A stretch of 64,000 nt of DNA from UTCFX2 sp963788145 (GCA_963788145.1 CAWBFQ010000007.1:186001-250000); one strand, 5' to 3'; shown: positions 8,972 to 18,611, numbered from the stretch's first letter. Numbers and translations are program-made. The notes: generated from the letters alone by a model not told the origin.

Positions 8972-10261
8972 TTAAAATGGGCTGAACTGCCCAACCTCTT
9001 GTACATCTACTGGAACCCCATCGATCTGAGCAGGTAATATTTCATCCGGCTTCAATTGAGCGGCTGGCAACTTGCGCTGCACCATTACCACCAACCCCAG
9101 TTGGTCGGTCCGCTTGCCGCCTGCTTGCCGTAAGCCAATCCCTACACCCACCACATTCGGCTTAGACATCAGTAAATCCTGGTAAGATTCTTTCACTGCC
9201 TGCACTTTTTCGATCTCAGATCTTCGTCCATTAATAGATTTGGGTCCAGATGTGATGAGGTCAACCTTCAGCAAACTCAAGACAGACTGGATCGGGTTGA
9301 ACAGCGTTGCCTGGCTGGAACCTGCAAATAGCAGCCCAAGTGCCTGCTTACTCGCTTTCTCCACCAGCAGCGAGCCCGAATCGCCGCCCTGTGACATCGG
9401 CGAAGAGACGATTTGATGGTTAAAGGTAGCCGTTCGGTCGCCGCCATAATTCACGGTCACTGTAGCATCCAGGATGTTGATTGTCCCATTTGTGAAGGCG
9501 GTCGTCCGTCCTGATTTCATCACATCCATTCCCAGGCTGGCGAGGCTTACTCCCGCGATCTCGCCAATTCCCATAATCTCGTCGGACACCTCACTCTCCA
9601 AGATCGGGCGGGCAAGGGCGGCATCGATCAGGTTGGCAGCATATGGGCGGAACTGGTGAACTTCCAGCCGGTGCTGCGAGCCAAAAAAACTCGCCAGCTT
9701 GTTGCCAAGATAGGCATAAGAGCTGGCCACGCTGCATGCAGCTGGCTCCTGGTTATAAAGGATTGGCTCGAAGCGTTCCAACAGAGCGATGGTGTCACGT
9801 TCCGGAGTTCCGCCGTCTGCCGGGCCAGGCTGCAAGATCGGATCGCCCTGGCTGGCTTCATTGCGATTGGCCAGCACATGATTATTCGATAGAATCAGGC
9901 GTGCTCCGCTTTTCCGGTCGCGCACCACGCATCCCAGAGTGCCGGCGGTGATCAGGTGGTGCCCGATGCTCACCCCGCCAGGGGCTGGGCGGATGCGAGC
10001 TGTGTGGCTCTCCAATGGGCGCAACTCGCCGACTTCCACCACATCCGTACGGACGCCCGCGACCTCTTGTGGTATCCAGTCGCTCGCCCTCAGGCTTATC
10101 AGCGGCAGCTTTTCACGTACCATTACGACCACGCTCAGCTCATCTGTGACCCGCTTCCCGCTGACTTTATAACCAACCCCCAAACCGACCACATTTGGGC
10201 GTGAAAGGATCTCGGTTTGGTAGGTTGACTTGGCTATCTTGGCTTCTTCCAGAATCGACAT
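8972..10261 (-). CDS. trypsin-like (Nal1-type) serine protease with duplicated flanking domain
   Basis: 429 residues without a signal peptide. The core looks like a chymotrypsin-fold protease of the Nal1 group: His in LILSNNHVLANR (~residue 125) and nucleophile Ser in SQGGDSGSLLVEK (~293). An Asp such as that in ERDTIALLE may complete the triad. The core is framed by two copies of one ~70-residue domain: residues ~10-85 (SRPNVVGLGVGYK, TDELSVVVMVREKLP, VDVVEVGEL-like end) and ~355-429 (SKPNVVGVGIGLR, TDQLGLVVMVQRKLP, VPVDVQEVGQ). The start is set by GGAGG six bases upstream. Substrate and role are unknown. It lies between two secreted-protein genes on the same strand. Confidence 0.8.
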   Translation of the reverse strand: MSILEEAKIAKSTYQTEILSRPNVVGLGVGYKVSGKRVTDELSVVVMVREKLPLISLRASDWIPQEVAGVRTDVVEVGELRPLESHTARIRPAPGGVSIGHHLITAGTLGCVVRDRKSGARLILSNNHVLANRNEASQGDPILQPGPADGGTPERDTIALLERFEPILYNQEPAACSVASSYAYLGNKLASFFGSQHRLEVHQFRPYAANLIDAALARPILESEVSDEIMGIGEIAGVSLASLGMDVMKSGRTTAFTNGTINILDATVTVNYGGDRTATFNHQIVSSPMSQGGDSGSLLVEKASKQALGLLFAGSSQATLFNPIQSVLSLLKVDLITSGPKSINGRRSEIEKVQAVKESYQDLLMSKPNVVGVGIGLRQAGGKRTDQLGLVVMVQRKLPAAQLKPDEILPAQIDGVPVDVQEVGQFSPF

Positions 10262-10389
10262 GCATGGCCTCCGTGCGACTGAGCGAGTTCTATTGTAAAA
10301 AGAATTCCGCCTCGGTATGGTGCATGATCTATACCAAAGCAGAAGAAGCGGAGTTTGTTCTGCTCGCTTTCAAATTGCCGCTGTAGACC

Positions 10390-13300
10390 TTACCGGGCAA
10401 CCAGCGGAAAAAAGTGGAAAATCCCCGGAACCATTGCCCAGGCTACAACCTCTGGCGGACTTTTCAGACCGTCCCAGAGCAAACCTACTGCCAGTCCATC
10501 CAAACCACCGTTCTGGCGCAGAAAATCAATATATTCCTTTGAAGAAGTCTGGTAATACAATGTGGCCAGCACCTTTTCGGTCTCGCCAGGCAAGGTGTAA
10601 AGGCTGTCATCCCAATATTGACCGCTCTGATAAGTAGCTCCAACCGGGCGCAGCCCAGGGTGGTCATATTCGGCCTGGGTTACACCACGCGGCGGGATGC
10701 GGTTGTCCTTGACCACGCTGTTGTTCAGAACAAAATGAAAGCTTTCCCCCGCCGGTAAACCCAGGACGCTCGCCAGTTCAGGGGTTATGCCTTGTTTGGC
10801 TTCATACACTTTGATGGCCGCATCGCGTTGGAGCTGGCCAGACAAAGTGTCAAAAACTCCAGACTCGTAGATGAGTGTTCCAAAGCTGTCATATGCTTTC
10901 AGATTGATCCACATTTGGCGCCCTTCTGGATAACCAGTTGGTAGTTTATGGCCGGTATTATTGATCACCCGCACAGCAGCGAGTTTATTAGCTCCATTGT
11001 CGGTCAGCGTGACTGTGATGAAAGCGGATTGGCGGAGCATCCACCTGGATTGAGTGACCGCGTTCTGCAAGGGACTGCTTTCGCCAAGAGCGTTTAAGCG
11101 CCAATCTTCATGCAGGAGTAATTGCGGTGTCCAGGTGTTGGCTCCCGCAAAGGAATGCTCAGGCAGGCATCCATTAGTCTGGCAGTCCCGGTAGATCGGA
11201 TTGAAGGCCGGGTCGGCTGCGCTGCCGGTCCTGCGGGGCATGTGGCAGTCCTGGCAGGTTTCCACCACCCCGCCAGGTTTTTGTGCGGCCAATTGGGGTA
11301 GGAAGACCCCGCCGGATGCAAAATCGCTGTAAGACCATTCGTCAAAGGTCGTTTCAATCGGGAAGAGAGCTCCTTCATCATAATCTGGGGCAGCGGCATT
11401 CATCGTGTTAGGCCAGAATTGGCCCCGATCAGCATCCCAGGAGAGGACCGGATTGTGCACATTATGGCATGATCCGCACATGCGTGCGCGGGTCACGGCA
11501 TTACCGCTCTGCCCCAGGAAGTCTGTCTGGTATGCGCTGTGATAGGCCAGCCCTAATCCGAATGAGAACGGGCCGCGCCGCCGGTCTTGCGGGTCTACTA
11601 CCAGAGAGGCGCTGCCGGTGAACCCGGCCGGAATTGGATAAATGAGAGCACTCCGTATTTCTGCGTCAATGCTGGCTGTTTCACCCTCTGCTGAGGAAAC
11701 CGGGTCTACCAGGCGATGGCATAAAGCGCAGCCCACGCCATTGCTCAGATCGCTCTCCAACAAGGCTGAACCGTCGGAGGGATGGCTGCGCCCGTCCAGC
11801 CAGCCTTTGGCGGTGTGACAGCGCAGGCAGAATTCGCCCGAGTTGGGGGCGTCGATGTTCGCCACATGCAATGCCGCCCACATCAACGGGTCGCGCCCGG
11901 CCTGGCTCATCATACTGCCGCGCCAAAGATCATAGATCGGTTGGCTGTGGCAAGTATCGCAGTCTACGGAATTGGGGATCGCTGCGCTCAGGCTGTTGGG
12001 TTGAGTTCCGGGCAATAAGAAATCTTGAATAGTGGTCGTGAGCACAGAGCGGGGCGTTGAGAGCGACTGGCCAAGCGTAAAAGATATATCCGGTGGAGCC
12101 AGCACCTGGGCCTGGTTGACAATACTACCAGTGACCTGACCGGTCGCTATTGCCTGGTAGGTGATCGTGAAAGATGGGCTGGCAGCCAGGTTGCCCCGCC
12201 AGGTTAATGTCGGGCTGCTTGTTTCGCTCCAGACGCCAGAACTGGCGCGCAGTGATCCGGGGATAAAGGCCAAACCTGCCGGGATGGTATCCGTCAGATA
12301 GATCGGTCGATCTGCCAACCCACCGGTGTTGGTCAGCCGGATGGTATAAGTGACCACTTCGAATGGATCAGCGCTGGGAGTGGAGACCTGCTTGTTTGAG
12401 CTGGTCAGGCGAGGCGAAGGTCCGTTTATGTCGGCTAACCGGCGGATCTTTCCGCTGTAATCCACCACATATAGCTCTCCGTTTTCATCCTCGCCAAACG
12501 CGCTGATGTTTAATCCGGTTGAAAGCTCCAATTCAGGGGTGGACCATGTGACTGGATTCTTGCTGGTCTGATAGATACTCCAGAGTTTGCCGTCAACGTA
12601 ATCAGCATAAAAATAACGCCCGTTTAGAGAGTAAAAATCACTACCGCGATAGACGAAACCTGCACTGACCGAATGCCCTTCGGAATGACTGTATTCGGCG
12701 ATGGGATCGGTCAGAATAGCGCTCAGGCATGCCCCGGTAAAGTTGTAATTAGAGGAGCCTTCGCGGCAACGCCAGCCAAAATTCACGCCGCCCGGGGTGT
12801 TAGCAGCCTGGAAATCGATCTCCTCCCATAAGTTCTGACCGACATCTCCAATATACAAATCGCCGGTCAACCGGTCAAAGCTGAAACGCCAGGGATTGCG
12901 CAAACCGATCGCCCAGATTTCATCTCGCCCGGCGCTACCCACGTATGGGTTATCAGACGGGTTGGCATATGGGATTCCACCGTTCACATCCAGACGCAAT
13001 AGCTTGCCCAGTAAGCTCTCGATGTTTTGGGCATTGTTCTGTGGGTCGCCCGCGCTCCCGCCGTCGCCCATACCGATATAGAGATAACCGTCTGGCCCAA
13101 ACATCACCTGCCCGCCGTTGTGGTTTGAATAGGGTTGTGGAATGGTTAACAACGTCTGGGCGCTGGCTGGATTGGCCAGGTTTGGATTAGCCGAGACGCT
13201 ATAACGGGCAATCACGGTTGCGCCATCCCCGGCGCGGGTGTAATTCACGTAAAAATATCCGTTTACAGCGTAGTTCGGGTGGAAAGCCAACCCTAATAAA

Positions 13301-13641
13301 CCGCGCTCACCGCAGCAAGCGATCAGAGAGGTCAAATCAATGAAGGGGGGCGCCAGCACCTGGCCGTTTTGAATGATGCGGATTTTTCCGGTTTGCTCAA
13401 CAACAAACAGGCGGTCCGAACCATCTGCTGCATTGGTGACCTGGACAGGTGAACTGAACCCAGATGCGATCACCTGGTCGATTGTGATCTGGACATCGTA
13501 CGGAGCAACTGGTTTTTTCGCGCCCGGTTGTAATGCAGAAGCGGACGCAGGGTTGGATTTAATCTGTGAAAAGATGACCATTAAGCCCAGCCCGGCGGTC
13601 AGAAAGACAAACAGAATATACCTGCGATTTGAAACCATCAT
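10390..13641 (-). CDS. secreted PQQ-type sugar dehydrogenase / multiheme cytochrome c fusion
   Basis: 1083 residues with an N-terminal signal/anchor (YILFVFLTAGLGLMVIF). Residues ~50-405 are a six-bladed glucose/sorbosone dehydrogenase propeller (GLLGLAFHPNYAVNGYFYVN, NHNGGQVMFGPDGYLYIGMG, LRNPWRFSFD, DVGQNLWEEI). About 410-545 is a DUF11-like beta-sandwich (TYTIRLTNTGG, TDTIPAGL). About 555-800 has five CxxCH heme-attachment motifs (near residues 560, 603, 636, 720 and 794), followed by a C-terminal beta-rich region. The tail HFFPLVAR resembles two other secreted proteins here. A plausible job is periplasmic or surface sugar oxidation with electrons passed to bound hemes, but the multiheme part could serve another redox reaction. 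Confidence 0.87.
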   Translation of the reverse strand: MMVSNRRYILFVFLTAGLGLMVIFSQIKSNPASASALQPGAKKPVAPYDVQITIDQVIASGFSSPVQVTNAADGSDRLFVVEQTGKIRIIQNGQVLAPPFIDLTSLIACCGERGLLGLAFHPNYAVNGYFYVNYTRAGDGATVIARYSVSANPNLANPASAQTLLTIPQPYSNHNGGQVMFGPDGYLYIGMGDGGSAGDPQNNAQNIESLLGKLLRLDVNGGIPYANPSDNPYVGSAGRDEIWAIGLRNPWRFSFDRLTGDLYIGDVGQNLWEEIDFQAANTPGGVNFGWRCREGSSNYNFTGACLSAILTDPIAEYSHSEGHSVSAGFVYRGSDFYSLNGRYFYADYVDGKLWSIYQTSKNPVTWSTPELELSTGLNISAFGEDENGELYVVDYSGKIRRLADINGPSPRLTSSNKQVSTPSADPFEVVTYTIRLTNTGGLADRPIYLTDTIPAGLAFIPGSLRASSGVWSETSSPTLTWRGNLAASPSFTITYQAIATGQVTGSIVNQAQVLAPPDISFTLGQSLSTPRSVLTTTIQDFLLPGTQPNSLSAAIPNSVDCDTCHSQPIYDLWRGSMMSQAGRDPLMWAALHVANIDAPNSGEFCLRCHTAKGWLDGRSHPSDGSALLESDLSNGVGCALCHRLVDPVSSAEGETASIDAEIRSALIYPIPAGFTGSASLVVDPQDRRRGPFSFGLGLAYHSAYQTDFLGQSGNAVTRARMCGSCHNVHNPVLSWDADRGQFWPNTMNAAAPDYDEGALFPIETTFDEWSYSDFASGGVFLPQLAAQKPGGVVETCQDCHMPRRTGSAADPAFNPIYRDCQTNGCLPEHSFAGANTWTPQLLLHEDWRLNALGESSPLQNAVTQSRWMLRQSAFITVTLTDNGANKLAAVRVINNTGHKLPTGYPEGRQMWINLKAYDSFGTLIYESGVFDTLSGQLQRDAAIKVYEAKQGITPELASVLGLPAGESFHFVLNNSVVKDNRIPPRGVTQAEYDHPGLRPVGATYQSGQYWDDSLYTLPGETEKVLATLYYQTSSKEYIDFLRQNGGLDGLAVGLLWDGLKSPPEVVAWAMVPGIFHFFPLVAR

Positions 13642-13760
13642 TCACCACCGATAATTGAGAGATGCGATTATTGATCCATTATAACCAGTTTCAAGGGCTG
13701 AACATCTACCCCGGATGGGATTTTGGCACCGTCGATCCATTTTTATGAAATGAAAATCTA

Positions 13761-13789
13761 TTGACTTTGAGATTAATATATGATAATAT
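13761..13789 (+). promoter_or_regulatory. promoter of the lacI-family gene and carbohydrate island
   Basis: -35 TTGACT (13761-13766), 17 bp spacer, -10 TAATAT (13784-13789). The operators begin three bases downstream, covering the expected start site. An overlapping -10 (GATAAT, 15-bp spacer) is possible. Confidence 0.65.
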
Positions 13790-13792
13790 TTT

Positions 13793-13816
13793 GTTAACGC
13801 TAACGTTAGCGCTAAC
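13793..13816. promoter_or_regulatory. two abutting LacI-family operators
   Basis: GTTAACGCTAAC (13793-13804) is followed directly by GTTAGCGCTAAC (13805-13816). The second is a perfect 12-bp palindrome with central CG, the classic LacI/GalR shape; the first differs from it at one base. Together they also form a near-perfect 24-bp palindrome. They sit between the -10 box and the gene's ribosome site, so autorepression by the encoded regulator is the natural reading. Confidence 0.75.
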
Positions 13817-13831
13817 ATCCGGGAGGCGGAT

Positions 13832-14848
13832 TTGTCTCAACGTGTGACGATGAGTGATATCGCAAAACAGGCTGGTGTCTCTTTGATGACGGTCTCGCGG
13901 GTGGTGAATAAAAAGGGGGAAGTGCATGCCGATACGCGCCAACAGATTGAGCAAATCATCCAGCAACTGGGATATCGCCCGAGCGGCATTGCCCGCAGCC
14001 TCGTCACTCAAAAAACGCGCACCATAGGTCTGGTAGTTCCGGATGTGAGCAATCCTTTCTTCGCCAGGGTCACGCGCGGCGTTGAGCACCTGGCTTATGC
14101 AGAGGGATATAACGTCTTTTTGTGCAATGCAGAAGAAGACCCCGAGCGAGAATTAGGAGTGATCACATCGCTTCAGGAAAAATGGGTCGATGGGATGATT
14201 CTATGTAGCTCGCGCCTGGATGAGGAAACGCTGGTTGAACAGCTTTCCCTGCTCCCGGCTGTGGTGCTCATCAATCGCCGTTTGGAAAATGCGGATGCTG
14301 ACAATGATGACTTAGACAGTATCATTGTGAATGACCAGATGGGGGGTGAGATGATCCTTAATCACTTGCTCTCCAGCGGACACACCGCCATCGGATTCGC
14401 GGCCGGTTTGCCCACTTCCTATAGTTCCCGAAAACGCGGCCAGGGTTACGAGACGGCGCTTCAATCGGCCGGTTTGTCCGTTGACCCGAGTTGGAGTATC
14501 CACTGCAAACCGACCGTGGCTGGAGGGTATGAAGGCGCAAAAAATCTGCTCAGTAAAACCCCGCAATTGACCGCTCTTTTTTGTTACAACGATCTGGTAG
14601 CGGTTGGCGCTTTGCAAGCCTGCGCTGAGCTTGGCAAACGAGTTCCGCAGGATATTGCCATCACCGGCTTCGACGACATCTCACTGGCAGCCCTGGTCAC
14701 ACCCAGCCTGACCACCTGTCGTGTGCCCAGCTATGAAATGGGCGCTCAGGCTGTGCATGCGCTGATTGATCGCATGAATGGATGCTCAAATGGCTGCAGC
14801 AATGTCAATTTTCAGCCTGAGCTTGTTATTCGTCAGAGTGCGCCGTGA
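13832..14848 (+). CDS. LacI/GalR-family transcriptional repressor
   Basis: 338 residues. N-terminal helix-turn-helix and hinge (TMSDIAKQAGVSLMTVSRVV, then LGYRPSGIARSLVTQKT), then a periplasmic-binding-protein-like effector domain (TIGLVVPDVSNPFFARVTRG ... IAITGFDDISLAALVTPSLT). The TTG start at 13832 is supported by GGGAGG five bases upstream; an ATG at 13850 would drop six residues. It is the first gene of a sugar island and very probably senses a sugar or sugar acid derived from the imported glycan. The abutting operators at its promoter indicate that it controls itself and probably the following transport genes. Confidence 0.95.
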   Translation: MSQRVTMSDIAKQAGVSLMTVSRVVNKKGEVHADTRQQIEQIIQQLGYRPSGIARSLVTQKTRTIGLVVPDVSNPFFARVTRGVEHLAYAEGYNVFLCNAEEDPERELGVITSLQEKWVDGMILCSSRLDEETLVEQLSLLPAVVLINRRLENADADNDDLDSIIVNDQMGGEMILNHLLSSGHTAIGFAAGLPTSYSSRKRGQGYETALQSAGLSVDPSWSIHCKPTVAGGYEGAKNLLSKTPQLTALFCYNDLVAVGALQACAELGKRVPQDIAITGFDDISLAALVTPSLTTCRVPSYEMGAQAVHALIDRMNGCSNGCSNVNFQPELVIRQSAP

Positions 14849-14908
14849 TCCAAGTAATTATTTCTTGTTAGACGTATTGAGATAGCGGAAAGGAGAGCAA
14901 TTCTAGAT

Positions 14909-17014
14909 ATGGAAATTCCACGACAACCTTTTTGGGATTGGTGCACAAATCAGGAGGCGTCCGCTCCTCAAGAAAAACCATATCATAGTCTCCTGTTAGA
15001 TTGGATGGAAAACGCGGTTGATGAAGTCAGCAGAGAGGTTGTCGCCAAATTGACAGCTTATACCTGGCCCCCAGCTCGATTGGAGGCTCGTCGAAACCTG
15101 TATCAAAATCTTGGATTGGATCCCCTGCCACAACGTATTTCAAATACTCCACCACGCTTAATCGGGAAAGTAGAACGTGATGGCTACACCATTGAACGTC
15201 TAATTTTGGAACCGCGCCCACACTTCCTTATGCCAATTCATCTCTATGTGCCCAATGGAGTTCTCTTCCCTGCCCCTGCGATTCTTTATGCTCCGGGTCA
15301 TTGGATGATAAACGGGAAGACCGAACCTGATATTCAGGCATGTTGCATTGGTTTGGCAAAACTAGGATTTGTCGTTTTGGTTTTTGATCCAATCGGACAA
15401 GGGGAACGCGGTGCATCCTTTGCTGATCATAGTCGTCGCGATTTTCTCCTCTTAGGCATCTCTCAAGAAGGTCTAATGGTCTGGGAAAGTATGTGCGCAA
15501 TCGATTATTTACTCACTCGCCCCGAGGTCGATGGAAATCGTATCGGCATGACAGGCGCTTCGGGTGGTGGATTGAACACGATATACACTTCGGCAGCTGA
15601 TGAACGCATTTCGGTTGTAGTACCGGTATGCTACGTTACATCTTTTAGTCGTTTTTTTCGTGCCATCCGCGACTTGAATTGGAACAATGCCAACGATCTA
15701 TGCAACCAAGTTCCAAATGTTATTCGGGATGCAGATATGGCTGGTTTATGTGGATTGATTCACCCACGCCCGCTTTTGGTGATCAATGGTTGGCTTGATC
15801 CACAGTTTCCTGTAATCGGTGCACAGGAAGTAGTAGATCAAATAAAAGAAATTTATGAACAAGTTGATGCCCAGCGTTTGCAACTAACAGCAATTGATTC
15901 TGACCACGGTTACAATCAGCAAATGCGTGAAGCAGCATATGGTTGGTTCAAATACTGGTTGCAAGGTCTTGGCGATGGCAGACCGTTGCCTGAACCGTCG
16001 CTCACCACAGAATCGCCCGAATCCCAGGTGATGAAATGCTTTTTAGGAGCATCATCGATTAGTTCTGGTCCAGCTTTGCGATTGTTCTCTAGGACGATGG
16101 AAGAACAATTACGTCTGCGGCGTGAATTTGCAACTGATTCCAAATTAACTTTGTTAAGCCGTCTAAAAAATTGTTTGGGAGTCCAAACACCTGTTGATCA
16201 AATGGCAGTGATGGATACCATCCAGTCCTCGATAGATCTGGATGATGTCCATTTACAACGTCACCTGTTGCATCCCGAGCCAGGCATTCTAATGCCTGCA
16301 TTTACTTTGTGTGGTACTACTCCACAGCGCCTGATAGTCTACGCTTGCGATGAAGGTAAATTAGCGGAACATAGCCACACTCTTTTTTCTATTGCCCCGC
16401 AAATGCAGGCGGCAGTCCTTGCCGTGGACCCGCGCGGGATTGGCGAAACGACGCCTTTACCATCCCGCCCGATGACATTCTCAACCCTGGATGGCAAAAT
16501 TGCTGAATTCCCCTTCACACCCGGCTTCACGCTGGAGTATGAGTCTGCTACTGATGCTCTGATGCTGGGTCGTTCGTTGCTAGGCCAGCAGGTTAGCGAT
16601 CTGTTGTACGCTGTACGTTATGCTCAGTTATTGTTTCCAGGTGTGCCAACCATGTTAGCTGGTTCTGGGCCGCGAATGGCTTTGGCTGCTTTATTTGCTG
16701 CGGCGCTAGAAGATACCATTGCTACCATTTGGGTAGATCGTTTGTTACCCAGTTATCGTCTGCTCGTTGAAGAGGATGATCAGGTATTCCCAATAACCGC
16801 ATATGTTTTTGGCATTCTCAAAATCAGCGATATTCCTGCTGTGGTAGAAATGATCGCGCCGAGAGAGTTATTGATTACCCAATCGATAGACGCCCGCCTG
16901 CAGCCACTTGAAGTAGGAGAAGCACGTCGTATTCTGCAATTACGGTCCGATAATGCGCAACTACATTGTAATGTCACCCCCGACATTCTAAATCAATGGC
17001 TAAAGACAACATGA
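14909..17014 (+). CDS. two-domain alpha/beta hydrolase (acetyl-xylan-esterase-like)
   Basis: 701 residues with no signal peptide. The first half (~80-350) is a full alpha/beta hydrolase: APAILYAPGHWMINGK, VFDPIGQGERG, nucleophile Ser218 in GMTGASGGG, an Asp in INGWLDPQFPV and His in DSDHGYN. It resembles the acetyl xylan esterase/abhydrolase_7 group. The second half (~400-700) repeats the fold (AVLAVDPRGIGETTP), but its elbow reads LAGSGPRMA rather than GxSxG, so it is probably inactive or structural. Placed between the repressor and the importer, it may remove acetyl or other ester groups from imported sugars. The ribosome site is AAGGAGAG. Base composition looks more AT-rich than in the neighbours. 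Confidence 0.82.
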   Translation: MEIPRQPFWDWCTNQEASAPQEKPYHSLLLDWMENAVDEVSREVVAKLTAYTWPPARLEARRNLYQNLGLDPLPQRISNTPPRLIGKVERDGYTIERLILEPRPHFLMPIHLYVPNGVLFPAPAILYAPGHWMINGKTEPDIQACCIGLAKLGFVVLVFDPIGQGERGASFADHSRRDFLLLGISQEGLMVWESMCAIDYLLTRPEVDGNRIGMTGASGGGLNTIYTSAADERISVVVPVCYVTSFSRFFRAIRDLNWNNANDLCNQVPNVIRDADMAGLCGLIHPRPLLVINGWLDPQFPVIGAQEVVDQIKEIYEQVDAQRLQLTAIDSDHGYNQQMREAAYGWFKYWLQGLGDGRPLPEPSLTTESPESQVMKCFLGASSISSGPALRLFSRTMEEQLRLRREFATDSKLTLLSRLKNCLGVQTPVDQMAVMDTIQSSIDLDDVHLQRHLLHPEPGILMPAFTLCGTTPQRLIVYACDEGKLAEHSHTLFSIAPQMQAAVLAVDPRGIGETTPLPSRPMTFSTLDGKIAEFPFTPGFTLEYESATDALMLGRSLLGQQVSDLLYAVRYAQLLFPGVPTMLAGSGPRMALAALFAAALEDTIATIWVDRLLPSYRLLVEEDDQVFPITAYVFGILKISDIPAVVEMIAPRELLITQSIDARLQPLEVGEARRILQLRSDNAQLHCNVTPDILNQWLKTT

Positions 17015-17137
17015 TGGGTTAAATTGCTTGGATGAAGTAAGGAGGTGGAGCATTCATATAAAATACTGTATCGTGGACCATTCCTAGTAAGTTGATAATC
17101 TTTCTATACTTAAGAATTGTTAAAAAAGGAGTTAAAG

Positions 17138-18601
17138 ATGACCAAGAAGAGTCAGGTTACCCGCAGTGATTTTCTAAAGAGCGCCGGTGTTGTCATGGCA
17201 GGTGCTGCTTTAGCTTCCTGCGCGCCTGCTGCCACGCAGGCACCCGCCCCGGCAGGCAGTACAAAGACCGAAGCCCCAGCCGCTCCTGTGGAAGAAACCC
17301 CAGTGCTGATTAAGGTCGGGATCATGTCAGCGCACGGTATGTCGGATAGCGCTGAAGAAATTGCTAAGCAGTTCAATGAGAAATTCGCGCCCCACAAAGC
17401 TGAGATTACTGCGATCGGTTTTGAAACCCTGCTCGATAAGATGCTTCAGGATTTTACAACTGGATCGAACTCCTTTGATATCTACTCGGTAGGTTATCAC
17501 TGGATTGGCACGGTGGGCAACTATCTGGCGGACTTGGACGATTTGCGCAAGCAGTACCCAGATATCGTCGATCCAAATTACGACCAAGCCGACTTTCCTA
17601 AGGTTCTGTGGGATACCTATGCAACCTTCAAGGGTAAAAACATCGGACTACCGTTCGTAGATGGCACACTTACCCTCTTCTATCGGGGTGACTTGTTTGA
17701 GAACGCCGACTATATGAGCCAATTCAAGGCCAAGTACGGTTATGATCTCAAGATGCCCAAGGATGGTGACAGCTTTAAGATCACCTTTGCCCAGCTAAAA
17801 GACTTTGCTGAGTTCTTCACTACAGGTGTCAAATGGCGCGATGGTGAGCAGTATGGCATCTGTGTACCGGCTAAAATCGGTGATCCATTGCTGGCGACCT
17901 TCTGTTCCATTTTTGGCGATTGGCGCCGCTCACCCGAAGGCGTGAAAGTTTATGGAGAAGTGGATCCAGACTGGGGTGATTACTTCACCAAGGATCATAA
18001 AGTGGCCTTTGATCCGGCGATCTCAGACATGGGGTTAAAGGCGCTCAACTATTATTTGGAATTGGGTGAATTCTCGCCGAACCCTGCTAACCTGGACTGG
18101 ACCACCAGTTCTGAGCCGTTCCGAGCTGGCATCTCTGCGATGTTTGCTGGTTGGGGAGGCTACTGGCCTTCAATCACCGGAGCCAATTCGCCAGTGCATG
18201 GCAAGGTACAAGTTGCAGCGCTGCCCATGCCTCACCTCGGGGGCTGGAATGTAGCGATCAATAAAACGACTAAGAATCCCAAGCAGGCATACCAGTTCAT
18301 TCAATTACTCACCAACAAAGAGAACTGCAAGATGCTTTATGATACATTCACCGAGACACCTACCCGGTTGTCGACGATGAATGACTCCGAATTGAAGGCG
18401 AAGAATCCGGATCTATGGGTGATGGCACCATCGCTCGAAGTGTGTAGCACTCGACCTAAACTGCCGGTACTACCGCAGATGGAACACTCTATGGGCACGA
18501 TCCTGGGCCAGGTGTGGACGGGTGGGCTCACACCTGAAGAAGCTCTGAAACAACAAGCTGCGGACTGGACTAAGATCATCGCAGATGCTGGTTTGTCGTA
18601 A
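17138..18601 (+). CDS. sugar ABC transporter substrate-binding lipoprotein (CUT1 family)
   Basis: 487 residues from the ATG at 17138, chosen because AAAGGAG lies six bases upstream; the open frame extends to a TTG at 17117. The N-terminus TRSDFLKSAGVVMAGAALAS then Cys combines a Tat-like SRxFLK pattern (one arginine only) with a lipobox, followed by an Ala/Pro-rich linker. The rest is a family-1 extracellular solute-binding protein (AGWGGYWPSI and MPHLGGWNVAINKTTKNPKQ near the C-terminus). It feeds the two permeases downstream; no ATPase is encoded here, so a shared MsmX/UgpC-type ATPase is expected elsewhere. A strong hairpin follows the gene. Confidence 0.93.
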   Translation: MTKKSQVTRSDFLKSAGVVMAGAALASCAPAATQAPAPAGSTKTEAPAAPVEETPVLIKVGIMSAHGMSDSAEEIAKQFNEKFAPHKAEITAIGFETLLDKMLQDFTTGSNSFDIYSVGYHWIGTVGNYLADLDDLRKQYPDIVDPNYDQADFPKVLWDTYATFKGKNIGLPFVDGTLTLFYRGDLFENADYMSQFKAKYGYDLKMPKDGDSFKITFAQLKDFAEFFTTGVKWRDGEQYGICVPAKIGDPLLATFCSIFGDWRRSPEGVKVYGEVDPDWGDYFTKDHKVAFDPAISDMGLKALNYYLELGEFSPNPANLDWTTSSEPFRAGISAMFAGWGGYWPSITGANSPVHGKVQVAALPMPHLGGWNVAINKTTKNPKQAYQFIQLLTNKENCKMLYDTFTETPTRLSTMNDSELKAKNPDLWVMAPSLEVCSTRPKLPVLPQMEHSMGTILGQVWTGGLTPEEALKQQAADWTKIIADAGLS

Positions 18602-18611
18602 TCCTTATTTA

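Noticed and set aside
17040..17095. Strong AAGGAGGTG followed by a 16-codon frame starting GTG
   Set aside because: Too short, no conservation visible, and the binding-protein gene has its own ribosome site further down.
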